From positions 87,261,884 through 87,325,883 of the forward strand of contig CM043944.1 of NCBI GenBank assembly GCA_014529385.2: a DNA stretch of 64,000 bases, written 5' to 3'. The translations under genes and the position numbers were made by a program. Positions 47,601 to 59,600 of this stretch are shown here, in pieces. The notes beneath the pieces are model-generated. The model worked only from the letters and a program-made list of their open reading frames with translations, did not search any database and had not been told where the DNA came from. Within the stretch, counting starts at the first letter, position 1, and each line of letters opens with the position of its first letter. This DNA is from Adiantum capillus-veneris (Eukaryota; Streptophyta; Polypodiopsida; Polypodiales; Pteridaceae).

Positions 47601-50600
47601 TAAGAGCACCCAATCGTTCTCCTTCAATTTCAAATCGCAACGATGGCGATCTGCTGCCTTTTTCTATCTTTCTTGAGATTTCTGCAAAGCCTCGAGGACC
47701 TTGGCAAAAGCCGTGTCCAAGTCACGCGTGTACTCATCAGCTTCAAAAATCTATCTTTTGTGCTCAGGAAGGTGAACGATGGCGATCTGCTGCCTTTTTC
47801 TATCTTTCTTGAGATTTCTGCAAAGCCTCGAGGACCTTGGCAAAAGCCGTGTCCAAGTCACGCGTGTACTCATCAGCTTCAAAAATCTATCTTTTGTGCT
47901 CAGGAAGGTGGAACCTTCGTAGCACCTTCAATAATCTCAAATGGCGCCTTCCCCGTCGAAGAGTGTATCGCGTTATTGTAGGCAAATTCCACCAAAGGTA
48001 AATACTTTTCCCATTGAGTCTTCTGATCTGAGATGTAAGACTTCAATAAATCTAGTATCAATGAATTGGCAATCTCAGATTGCCCGTCAATCTGCGGGTG
48101 GAAAGATGACGAGAACTGCAACCGCGTGCCAATGTTCTCCCAAATAGCCTTCCAAAACAAACTCGTGAATCTGGGGTCCCTGTCGGAGACAATCGTCTAA
48201 GGCATGCCATGTAATCTGAAAATCTGGGCCACAAACAATCTCGCTAAGTGATCCGGCCTAACTGTTTTCTTCACTGGAATGAAATGAGCTTGCTTGCTAA
48301 ATCTGTCAATAACAGTCCAAATACCATCGTGACCACTCTATGTTCTCGGGAGATCAAAAATGAAATCCATTGCAATACTTTCCCAGGGGCGGGTGGGTAT
48401 TGGCAAAGGCTATAACAATCCCTATGCTTTATGCCTGTCAAACTTGACCTTCTGGCATATCGAGCAACTGCGCACAAACTCATCCACATCCTTCTTGAGT
48501 CTCAACCAAAAGAAGTATCTCTCTACACCTTTCAAGGTGGTAGCAATGCCGCTGTGACCCGTAAAAGGTGGACAGTGGCATTCTGTCATAACCTTTTCCC
48601 TCAACAGCTGTGTTACGCACAAAACGGTTTAAAATTTTCCTCATCAAGTAGCCATCCCGAATAGAATATCCCGCTACTATCTCCCCATTCCGTATCCGAG
48701 TGAAAATATCTGCAACATCTATATCTGTGGCATACAGATCGACCATATCCTCGAAGCTCCTATGATGAATTGCGGAAATAGCCAGAACAAACGGCTTCCG
48801 GGACAAAGCATCTGCCACCAAGTTCTTTTGTCCCTTCACATGGACAATCTGGAAGTGAAACTGTGACAAGATATTTGCCCACCACATCTGCTTTTCCGAT
48901 AGCTGCTTCTGTGACAAGAAGTAGCGTAAACTCTGGTGGTTTGTGAAGAGAGTAAAATCCGCTCCTAGTAGGTAATGTTGCCATTGAGTAAGAGCATGGA
49001 TAACCGCCAAAAGCTCTCTCTCATAAATCTGTGTTGTCAATTCCGGCCTTGAGGACAGTCGACTCTCGTAGGCGCTTGCATTAAGACCGCACCCAGACTA
49101 CGACCACAAGCATCACAATATACTTTGAATGACTTCAGCAAATCCGGCAAAGTCAAAACTGGTCCTGTAGTCAAATTTTTCTTTCTATGTCTGAAAGGCA
49201 GCCACCTCTGTGGGTCCCCACAAGAAAGGGACTCCTTTCTCCGTCAACAAATGGAAAGGGAAAGCAACCTCTGCAAACTTTCTAATAAACCGCCTATAGT
49301 ACGAACACGATCCCAAGAAGCTTCTAACTTCATGGACATTCTCAAATCGGGGCAATCACAGATAGTCTCTATCTTGGCCGGGTCCATCTGCACTCCTACT
49401 GCTGAGACAATGTGTCCCAAAAAGTGTATCTTTGGTAGGAAAAATTCAGCTTTCTTTGCATTAATCACCAACTTGTGATCTCGTAATGCCTGAAAGACCC
49501 GTAGCAGATGTTCTCTATGTTCTGCGTCATCCTTGGAGAAAACAATGATGTCGTCAAAGAAAGTGCCAACAAATAGTTTGTACTCTCGAAAAATCCTATC
49601 CATCATCTGGTTAAATGTCGCAGAAGCATTGGTTAGCCCAAAAGGCATCACCAAAAACTCAAATAACCCAAAAGTCGTTCGAAAAGCTATCTTGTAGACA
49701 TCTCCCGGCGCGATTCGGATCTGATGATATCCGCTCTTCAAGTCGATCCTGCTAAAGCACGAGGATCCCTGTAGTCGGTCAAGAATATCATCGATCCTGG
49801 AATCGGAAATTTATTCTTGATGGTGATTTTGTTGAGAACTCTATAATCGATGCACACCCTCCAAGATCTCTTTCTTCAAAACCAACAACACTGGAGAGCA
49901 GTACGGTGAAGTACTAGGCTAGACAAGGCCCTTTTCCAAGAGGTCTTTCACTTGGTTCATAATTTCTTTGTTCTGGGCTCGGCTCACACGGTAAGGTGGC
50001 CGGTTCGGTGGTGTACTTCCAAGGATCAGATCAATGGTATGATCCTCAGAACGAGCGGGTGGTAACTCGCCTGGCAAGCCCTCTGAAAAGCAATCGGCAT
50101 GAGAGTGGAGAAAATCTTGGCGTTCTTTATCAAGTTCAAACATATTTGTCCTATTCTCATCATTCAACTCTCTCAAAAAGATCGAGTAAACAAACAGACT
50201 GGATTTCATTAATTTTAAAACAGCCGAAGCCGATACAATAGAGACAGACTCGTTCTTAAGTTTTACATCAAGCACAATGGTTCGGCCCTTCTCTGTAGTT
50301 AAAGTCGCTTTTCTCGCCCGATAGTCGACCACAGCGTTGTTCTTATGGTACCAGGGAATTCCCAAGAGGACATTACAATCTTCCAAGGGCATTATGTAGA
50401 AGTCCTCATGTCCCAAATACCCCTGACAATGCAATTGAAGTTTGCCAATGACACGTGTAATGGCTACATCCTTGCCAAGTGCCGCTAGAACCGCTAGAAC
50501 TGCCTCTGCTAGTGGTCCCATCTAATCAAGTGTGATCTCGAGCCACGCCGCCAATTCAGGTGACATGAAGTTTCCCTTGGCTCCTCCATCAAAGAAGATC

Positions 50601-53600
50601 AGGGCTTCTTGGTCTTTCACTTTGCCCCATGCTCGGCAAAGTTCTGTACTCTCGTCCATCGTGCTTAGGTCAATACCCATGCAATCTGGAACCAATCCTG
50701 TTTTCATCTTGCATTTTCGTCCACGTTCCTCAGCTGCTTTCAAACTCTCAGGCCTTTCTTCGTCTTTGTCGTTCTGTTCTTTCGATGCCTTTTTAGGGCA
50801 CTTCGCAGAGATATGTCCGGTTTCCCCGCATCCAAAGCACTTCCCCTCTTTAATGTAGAGAGCTCTCTCCCGAAGAGTGAGCTTGGGTCGTGCATCCTTT
50901 TCTTGCTTTTCTGGGTTGCTCTTCCTCTTTCTACTTTCATTGTTCGAAGTCTGTTTGGTCCTTTCCGTCATGATTTCATCTGTGGGGTAGGTCAAACTAC
51001 CTGAGTGAATGGCAAAACCCCGTTTCGCATGACTCATCAGTTCTTGAATGGAATCTGACTTTTGCTCTAAGCAAAGATCTCGGATCTCTGTAGGAAGTCC
51101 CAAGTTAAACCGCTCAATCTATTCTTTGAACGAGATCTTCTTAAATGAAGAGGCTGGTAGAAAAGAGCTCCAAAATCTCTTGCAATATACATCCAATGTA
51201 TCCTTCTTGGTCATCCAAAGATGGTTCCAAGCAGTTCGTATGTCGCATTCGTACTCTCGAATCAGCCAAGAAGAAATAAAAAGCCTTTTAAATTTCAGCC
51301 ATTTAACTGGCACTGTCTTGTTCAAAAGAAGCGTGGACCACCAAGTTCGAGCATTTCCCTTGAAGTAAGAGGTAGCCCTCCGAATCTTGGAGTGCTCTGA
51401 GTAATGCCCTCCAGAGACAACTATGTCAACAGCTATATGAAAGCCAAAGCCTTCGAAGCATCTCTATAACCAAAAAACGTGTCAAATTTAATTGATTGTC
51501 CACCTTCCTTAAACTCTCGGACTTTCTTGCTTTTATCGTCCAGAAAGTCATACTGGTTGGCTTTATAAAAAATTCTTCTTCTTTGCATAAAAGTTGTTGT
51601 CGTCAGAGTCCGAACTATCCGAAGACGAGTCCTCTCTAGAACTGTCAACAACTGGGCGAGATTTAGACTTTTTTGCCTTTTTCTTGCCCTTTCCGAAGCT
51701 TTGCTTTTTGCTTCGCTTTATCCATTTTCTATCTTCTTCGCTCAAGTCAGAGGAGCTAGAAGAACTGTCAGAAGAAGAAGAAGAAGAAGAAGAAGAAGAA
51801 GAACTGGGTACTCCTTCAAATCGAGCACGCTTCTTCTACTTTCTTGCCGATGCAAATGTAGACTGACGACCCAAACAACCCGGGAGGTCAATTTCTTTCT
51901 TCTGCTTTTTGTCGTGCTTTTCTACTTTGTTCTGCGTATCAAAAAGCTGAGAAATCCGTGCATCAACCACCTCTTCTAATTTGCTTTGTAAACATCCTTG
52001 GAGTAGGAGGTTTCTTGAGTGCCAGTTTGAGGACTGGTTCTGTGGTTTGCCGCCACTGTGAATGCACCTCGTCGAAGGAGGTCAGGCCCATAAATTTTGC
52101 AAATTTCGGGTCCTTCGCAAAATTTAGCATCATCTTTGTTGCATCGTCAATCAATCGTCGACGCTCCATCTCTTCGAGCTACGCCTGAGTAGGCCGAGGC
52201 GGGCCGTACTCCTCGCATGAATCTTCGTCGTGATCTCTTCCCGCATCTCCGGATGCAGAGGAAGTCGACTGATCTCTGTCTGAAGCCATAAGTGCCGTGT
52301 AAAAAGGATCTGATTTTCCGGTAGGAGAGAAATCGGCCGTGCTCCGATACCGCTGTAACAAACTTGGACACTCCAAGTCAAGATTCTACTGCGACACGAC
52401 AGGAATTCACTTCAAAACAGTTCACAATTCACAATTGATTCGATACGGCCCGGTGGAGTTCCGTGCCTAGAGATAATGGCCCCAAAGACTGGCGCCCCTT
52501 TCGGTATTTCTTTTTGTACTAATCTGTAGCTCGAAGTACAAGGGAGTGGGAAGCTCTCACTCTCAAACTCTGCGTCCAGATGCTCTGAAAACTCAAAAGC
52601 CTTTTAAAATAAAGCAAAAGGCTCTCTCTTTCTCTCTCCTTGTGTAGAATCCAGCCCACGTAATTGCTTTTCCGTATGCTTCTCCCATGTGGCTGTCTGC
52701 CCGCAAAACGCGCCGCTTTTTCCGGACGGCCGTAGGGCAGTGCCACGTCAGCATTCAATCCGCGTGTCCCGGGAGCTGCCCTTGCAAGAGAGTGTGTGTG
52801 TGTGTGTGTATGCCATTATGCCACGTCACTGAGTTGTGACAGTTGTCCGTACGGCTTGCCACGTTAGCATGTCAGTGCATTTCCCAGAGATCCGTACACT
52901 CTTACGTCAGCTTGTTGACGCAATTCCCGAAATTTATGTACAGTCAACCGCATGTGTGTGTGTGTGTTCGGGGGCTTGCCACGTCACCACTTTGTGACAT
53001 ACCCTCCTCTTGAAAGAATTGTAATCGCCCTCGATTACGCCTGCAAAACAAACACAGGCCATAAACTGTCTTAGTAGACACTGACTGTTAGTACCAACAC
53101 AGACCATGACCATCGGCAACGTATTTAGTAATTGCATCTAGATCCATTCCGGACCTCACGGATGCCCGATTAATTAATCCTTATTGCAATCAAGTCTATA
53201 GAGATTTATGAGACCGAAATGCTGCAGACATTCCGTCTTTCAGTTCCTACACTCAAACAAGTCAAGTACAAATCAATCATTTTCATTTTTGGGAATTCAT
53301 GTCATAAAGTCATACAGCAAAATACTACTCAGCCCATTCGTATCCCTGAAACCCAAAGGGGACATCAATGACTCTATTCAAAATCGGGGTAATCCGTTGA
53401 CAAAGGAGCGGAGTGACTCCCCTCTTGTGCAAACCCGCTGCACTAGATTCTATCAAAGTAGACTATGCTAAACCGAATGCTTCAAGGTTAAGTTCCAAAA
53501 TTTGAGGAGTATCTGCTAGGCCCTCCTCCTCCATCCACTTCACATCCAATGCAAGATAGTTCTTGAATTTAACCAAGAACCACCTAACCACTTTACCTTT

Positions 53601-56600
53601 TATCTTTCTGTCCTTGTGTGCCAAAATTTGTTCTGGAACAAGTATCTCCTCGCTTTCCTCCACTTCGGGTTGCTCATCAGGCTCCCCATCCTCAGGCACA
53701 TCGCCTTTAAAAGGCTTCAATAGACTCACATGAAATGCATTGTGAATCTTCCAAGTATCAGGCAGCTTGAGTCTAAAGGAGACCTCATTTATCTTTTCTT
53801 TTACCTGGAAAGGGCCATAATACCTCATGCTAAGCTTTGGAAAAAGCCGCTCCTTTCCCTTTTTGTTTCTAGGCGTGCCTTCTTAAAACGTAAGAGCACC
53901 CAATCGTCTTCCTTTAATTTCAAATCTCGTTGACGTCGATCTGCTGCCTTCTTGTGTCATTCCTGAGATTTCACTAAAGCCTCCCAAACCTTGGCAAATG
54001 CAATGTCCAAATCCCTCGTCGTGTACTGTGTACTGGTCAACTTCAAAAAAAAATTAGTGCTTAGGAAGGGTGGAACCTTTGGAGCACCTTCAACGATCTC
54101 AAATGGTGCTTTCCCCGTCGAAGAGTGGATCGTGTTATTGTAGGCAAATTCCACCAAGGGCAAGTAAATTTCCCATTGAGTCTTCTGATAAAAAATGTAA
54201 GACTTCAATAAAACCAATATAAATAAATTTTGCAATCTCAAATTCCCAATCTGTCTGCGGCGAGTGAAATGATGACGAGAATTGCAACCGTGTGCCAATG
54301 TTCTCCCAAATAGCCCTCCAAAACAAACTCGTGAATCGGGGATCTCTATCAGAGACTATCTTAGGCATGCCATGTAGTCTGAAAATCTGTGCAATGAAAA
54401 GTCTCGCAAAATGATCCGGCTTGACTGTTTTCTTCACTAGAATGAAGTGAGCTTGCTTGCTAAATCCGTCGATGACAGTCCAAATGCCATCATGCCCACT
54501 CTGAGTCTTCGGGAGATCAAAAATGGAATCCATAGCAATACTTTCCCAAGGGCGGAGGCTGTAACAATCCTTGTGCCTTATGCCTGTCAAACTTGACCTT
54601 CTGGCATACTAAACAACTGAGTACAAAGTCATCCACATCTTTCTTGAGTCTCGGCCAAAAGAAGTAACGCTCCACACCTTTCAAGGTGGTGTCAATGCCG
54701 TGGTGACCCGTAAAATGTGGACAATGGCACTCAGTCACAACCTTTTCCCTCAACAGCTGTGTGACGCACAACATCGTTTTCTTCATCAAGTAGCCATCCC
54801 AAATGAAACATCCCGCTACTACCTCCCCATTCTGTATTCGAGTGAATACATCAAATAAATCCGGATCTGTGGCGTACTGATCAACCATGTCCTCGAAGCT
54901 TCTGTGATGAGTCGCGAAAATAGCCAAGACTAACGGCTTCCGAGACAAAGCATCTGCCACCAAGTTTTTCTATCCCTGAACATGGACAATCTGGAAGTGA
55001 AACTGTGACAAGATGTTAGCCCACCGCATCTGCTTTTCCGAAAGCTGCTTCTGTGACAAGAAGTAGCGTAAACTCTGATGATCAGTGAAGACCATAAAAT
55101 CGGCTCCGAGTAGGTAATGTCGCCACTAAGTAAGAGGCATGGATCAACGCCAAAAGCTCTCTCTCATAAATCTGTGTTGTCAATTCTAGCCTTGAAAACA
55201 ATCGGCTTTCATAGGCAATCACATGACCTTCTTGCATTAAGACCGCTCCCAGACTACGACCACACGCATCACAATATACTTCAAATGACTTTTGCAAATC
55301 CGGAAAAGTCAATATTGGTCTAGTAGTCAATTTCTCTTTCAGTGTCTGAAAGGCAGTCACGGCTATCAATCCCCACAAGAAAGGGACTCCTTTTTGTGTC
55401 AATACGTACAAAGGGGAAGCTACCTCTACAAACTTTTGAATGAACCGCCGGCAGTACGAACACAAGCCCAAGAAGCTTCTAGCTTCATGAACATTCTTTA
55501 AATCGGGCAATCACTATATCTCAATCTTGGAAGGGTCCATCTATTCTCCTGTTGCTGAGACGATGTGTCCCAAAGAGTGTATCTCTGGCAAGAAAAGTTC
55601 ACTCTTTTTGGCATTGATAACTAACTGGTGATCATGCAATGCTTGAAAGACCTGTTGCAGATGGTCTCTATGTTCTGCTTCATCCTTGGAGAAGACTATA
55701 ATGTCATCAAAGAAAGTGCTGACAAATGATCCGTACTCTCGGAAAATCCTATCCATCATTCGGTTGAAAGTCACTGGAGCATTGGTAAGGCCAAAAGGCA
55801 TCACCATAAATTCATATAAACCGAAGCTTGTCCGAAAGGCCCGTCTTTCTTTAATACCAACAATACCGGAGAGCAGTAGGGTGAAGTACTCGGCTGGATA
55901 AGACCCTTTTCCAAAAGGTCTTTCACTTGGTTCATGATCTCTTCATTCTGGGCTCGGCTAACACGGTAAGGTGGCTAGTTCGGTGGTGTGCTTCCAGGAA
56001 TCAAATCAATAGTGAGATCCTCGGGACGAGATGGGGGCAACTCGCCTGGCAGGCCCTTAGAGAAACAATCAGCATGTGTGTGGAGAAAATCTTGGCGTTC
56101 TTTGTAAAGCTCAGACATGTTCGTTCTGTGTTCATCATTTAACTCTTTCAAGTAGATCGAGTAAACAAAGAGACTGGATTTCATTAATTTGGAAATGGCC
56201 GAAGCCGATACAATAGGGACGGACTCGCCCTTCAGCTTTACATCAAGTACAATTTTTCGGCCCTTTTCACTCGTCAACATTGCTTTCTTTGTCCGATAAT
56301 CGACCACGGTATTGTTCTTATGGTACCAAGGGACTCCTAGGAGAATGTCACAGCCTTCCAAAGGCATGATGTAGAAGTCCTCGTGCCCTAAATACCCTTG
56401 ATAAAGTAACCGAAGTTTGCCAATGACAGGTGTAATGGCTATGTCCCGTCCGAGTGTCGTTGGAACTACCTCTGTTGGTGGTCCCATCCTGTCAGGGTAA
56501 ATCTTAAGCTATGCCGCCAATTCAAGTGAAATGAAGTTGGCCTTCGCTCCTCCATCAAAGAAAATTAGAGCTTCTTGATCTCACTTTGCCCCAAGCTCGC

Positions 56601-59600
56601 CAAAGTTTTGTACTTTCATCAATCAGGCTTAGGTCAGTACCCATGCAATCCGGTACCTCCTGCTTTCATCTTGCCTTTTCTGCCATGTTCCTCTGTTGCT
56701 CTAGAACTCTCTGGCCTGTCTTCAGTCGGTTCTTGTCTTTGCGGAGATGTGTCCTTGTTCCCCGCAACCAAAACACTTCCCCTCTCTGATATACTTTGCC
56801 CTTTCTCGAAGAGTCAAGCGGGTTCGTGTATCCTTATCCTTCTTTTCTTGGGAACTCTTTTTCTTTCTATTTCATTGTTGGAGGTCTGTCGGGTTCTCTA
56901 AGCCAGAATCTCATCGGTGAGGTAAGTCAAATTTCCCAAATGTATCGAGAACCCCGTTTCGCATGACCCATTAATTCTTGAATAGAATTTGACTTTTGTT
57001 CAAGGCAGTAGTCTCGGATCTCTGTAGGGAGTCCGCAGCAAAACCGATCAATCTGTTTCTTAAAAGAGACCTTAAATGAAGAGGTTGGCAGAAAAGAGTC
57101 CCAAAACCTCTCGCAATAAGCGTGCAAAGAATCTCCCTTGGTCATCCGAAGATGGTTCCAAGCGGTTCGTATATCCTATTCATACTCTTGGGTCAGCCAA
57201 GACGAAATAAAGAGCCTTTTGAATTTCAACCACTTGACTGGAGCTTCTTTCTTCACAAAAGAGTGGACCACCATATTCAAGCATTGCCTTTTAGAAAAGA
57301 TGCAGCCCTCCTAATCTTGGAGTGTTCTGAGTAATGCCCTCCAGAGAAGGCTATATCAAATTGCTGGATGAAGGCCAAAGCCCTCGGAGCATCTCGGAAT
57401 CCAGAAAAGGATTCAAATTTTATCAACTGTCCACCTTTAAATTCTTTTGCTTTCTTGCTTTTGTCTTCGAGGAAGTCATATTGGTTGGCTCTATAAAAGT
57501 GCTGCTTCTTTGCATAAAACATATGCTCATCGGAGTCCGAACTGTTAGAGGATAACTCCTCTATAGAGCTATCGAAAACTGGGTGGAATCTCGGTTTCTT
57601 TCCCTTTTTCTTGCCCTTTTCGAAGCTTTGCTTTTTGCTTCGCTTTTTGCCCTTTCTGTCCTCCTTGCTCGAGTCCGAAGAGCTAGAAGGACTGTCAAAA
57701 GAAGAGGAAGAAGAAGAACGCGATAGTCCTTCAAATCGTACACGCTTCTTCTGCTTTCTTGCAGATGCAAAAGAGGATTGACGGCCCAAATAACTAGGGT
57801 AGTCAGTCCCCTTCTTGCGCTTTTTCACTTGCTTTTTGGATTGATTGTTCGCGTCCAAAAGCCGACTGATCTGAGTCTGAACCACCTCTTGAAGTTCTTG
57901 TTCTGTAAACATCCTTGGAGAAGGAGGTTTCTTGATTGCCGGTTTGATAGGTAGTTCAGTGGCTTTCTGCCACTGAGTGCGCACTTCAGCGATGGATTGC
58001 TGAGACAAAATTTTGCATACTGAGGATCTTTCGCAAATTTAATCATCTGCTTTGTGCACTCGTCAACTTGCTGTTGACATTCCATCTCTTGAAGTTCGTA
58101 CTAAGTAGGCCGAGGTGGCCCGTACTCTTCCTCTGTTAATTCGGTTGAATCTTCTTTGTGATCTCCTCCCGCATCAGCAGATGCAGAAGAAGTTGACTGA
58201 TTCCTTTTAGAATCCATAAGTGTCGCGAAATAAGGGATCAGATTTCCCAGTAGAGGAGAAATCGGCCGTGCTCTGATACCACTGTAACAAACTTGGACAC
58301 CCCAAGTCAAGATTCTACGACGACACAGCAGAGATTCACTTCAAAACAGTTCACAAAAGACAACATGGCCGGCGTAGTTCCATGCCAAGAGGTATTGGCC
58401 CCAAAGCTTGGCGTGCCTTTTGGTATTTATTTTTTTATGTTAATCTGTGAGCAAAGTACAAAGAGCCCATGGGTGCTCACTCTCAGTCTCTGCGTCCAGA
58501 AGCCCTGAGAAGTGAGGCCCTTGGACTTATCTATTCTTACAAGGGATGCCGAAAAGCAGAGCCCCAAAAGCTGAAACTCAAAAAGCTCTAAACTTAAAAG
58601 CAACTGATCTTCAAGACTGCCAAAAGCAGTTATCTCCAAAAGCTGGCAGCACAAAACGCGTATTGTTGTCCGTACGGCCTGCCATGTACTTTGCCATGTC
58701 AGCATGTCAGTGCATTTCCCAAAGATCCGTACACTGCCACGTCAGCCTTTCAACACAAATCCCAGAATTTCCGTACAATCAGCCGTGTGTGTGTGTGTGT
58801 CCACGGACCTACCACGTTACCAGTTTGAGCCTAACCAACCAAAGGATTTCAAGGATGGCAGCACAACAGTCAAATTTTTCACCTTTTCTGATCGGAAGAA
58901 AGCCTTGCAATTCCTTTAACAATTGGACAACATTTATGCTTTGGGGAGCTATACAAAAGAATCAAAGATTTCTCGACCTACGGGATTTCTCAAGGATAAT
59001 GTTATGCAATGGTGGAGTTCAATCACGACCCAACTGCATGCTCCAAGGACTTGGCAAGCTTTCAAGACAATTTTTGCACGAAGTTATATGACCTCTGTTT
59101 GAAGTCCACATTTTGTCAGAATGGAGCAACTTGAAAATGCTTGCCACAGAGACCATGGAAATTACAACCAAAGATTTCTTCGTGTCTACCTTCCGATGTC
59201 TTTCACATTCCCTTGGAGGACCAATGCGAACTATACCATTGGACTGCCATCACCTTTACAGGAATATTATTTGTCTAAACAAGTATGGACAATGCAAGAG
59301 CTTATGGACCATGCCGCGGTCGGCTACAAACTTACAAAAGGCAAGCTAGAGTTTATTACAGAAGCAACTCCGACAAACAATTAAAACTCCCGACAACAAC
59401 GAACAAATCCCCGAGAATCTCGTGAAACATAACCTCAAAGGCAATCTCGTGAAAGTCAACCTCAAAAGCCTCGTTTGACACGACGTCAATGAGAAACCCT
59501 GTTACAAGAAGGCCAATGCTTTGAACGTTTTCAAACAAAGCGTACTTTCAATTCATGTTCTCAAAGAGCCTCAACGTCCTCGGAGCAACCTCCATCTCCA

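Larger units (their letters stand above)
45815..52841 (-). mobile_element. Chromovirus Z, inserted in the LTR of Y
   Basis: 7,027-bp element with LTRs 45815-46307 and 52354-52841 (TGTA...GTTGTGACA), a decayed initiator-Met primer site at 52352-52341 and all chromovirus domains. GTCCGTAC lies next to the left end and again six bases beyond the right end, consistent with insertion into Y's LTR though not a textbook 5-bp duplication. Confidence 0.88.
45557..58824 (-). mobile_element. Chromovirus Y, carrying Z in its 3' LTR
   Basis: Minus-strand element. 5' LTR 58283-58824, primer site TGGTATCAGAGC at 58281-58270, gag, protease, RT, RNase H, integrase, chromodomain (58217 down to 53463), purine tract beside 53003, and a 3' LTR in two parts, 45557-45814 and 52842-53002, separated by Z. 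Same family as Z. No clear target duplication; the right LTR end is decayed. Confidence 0.85.
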
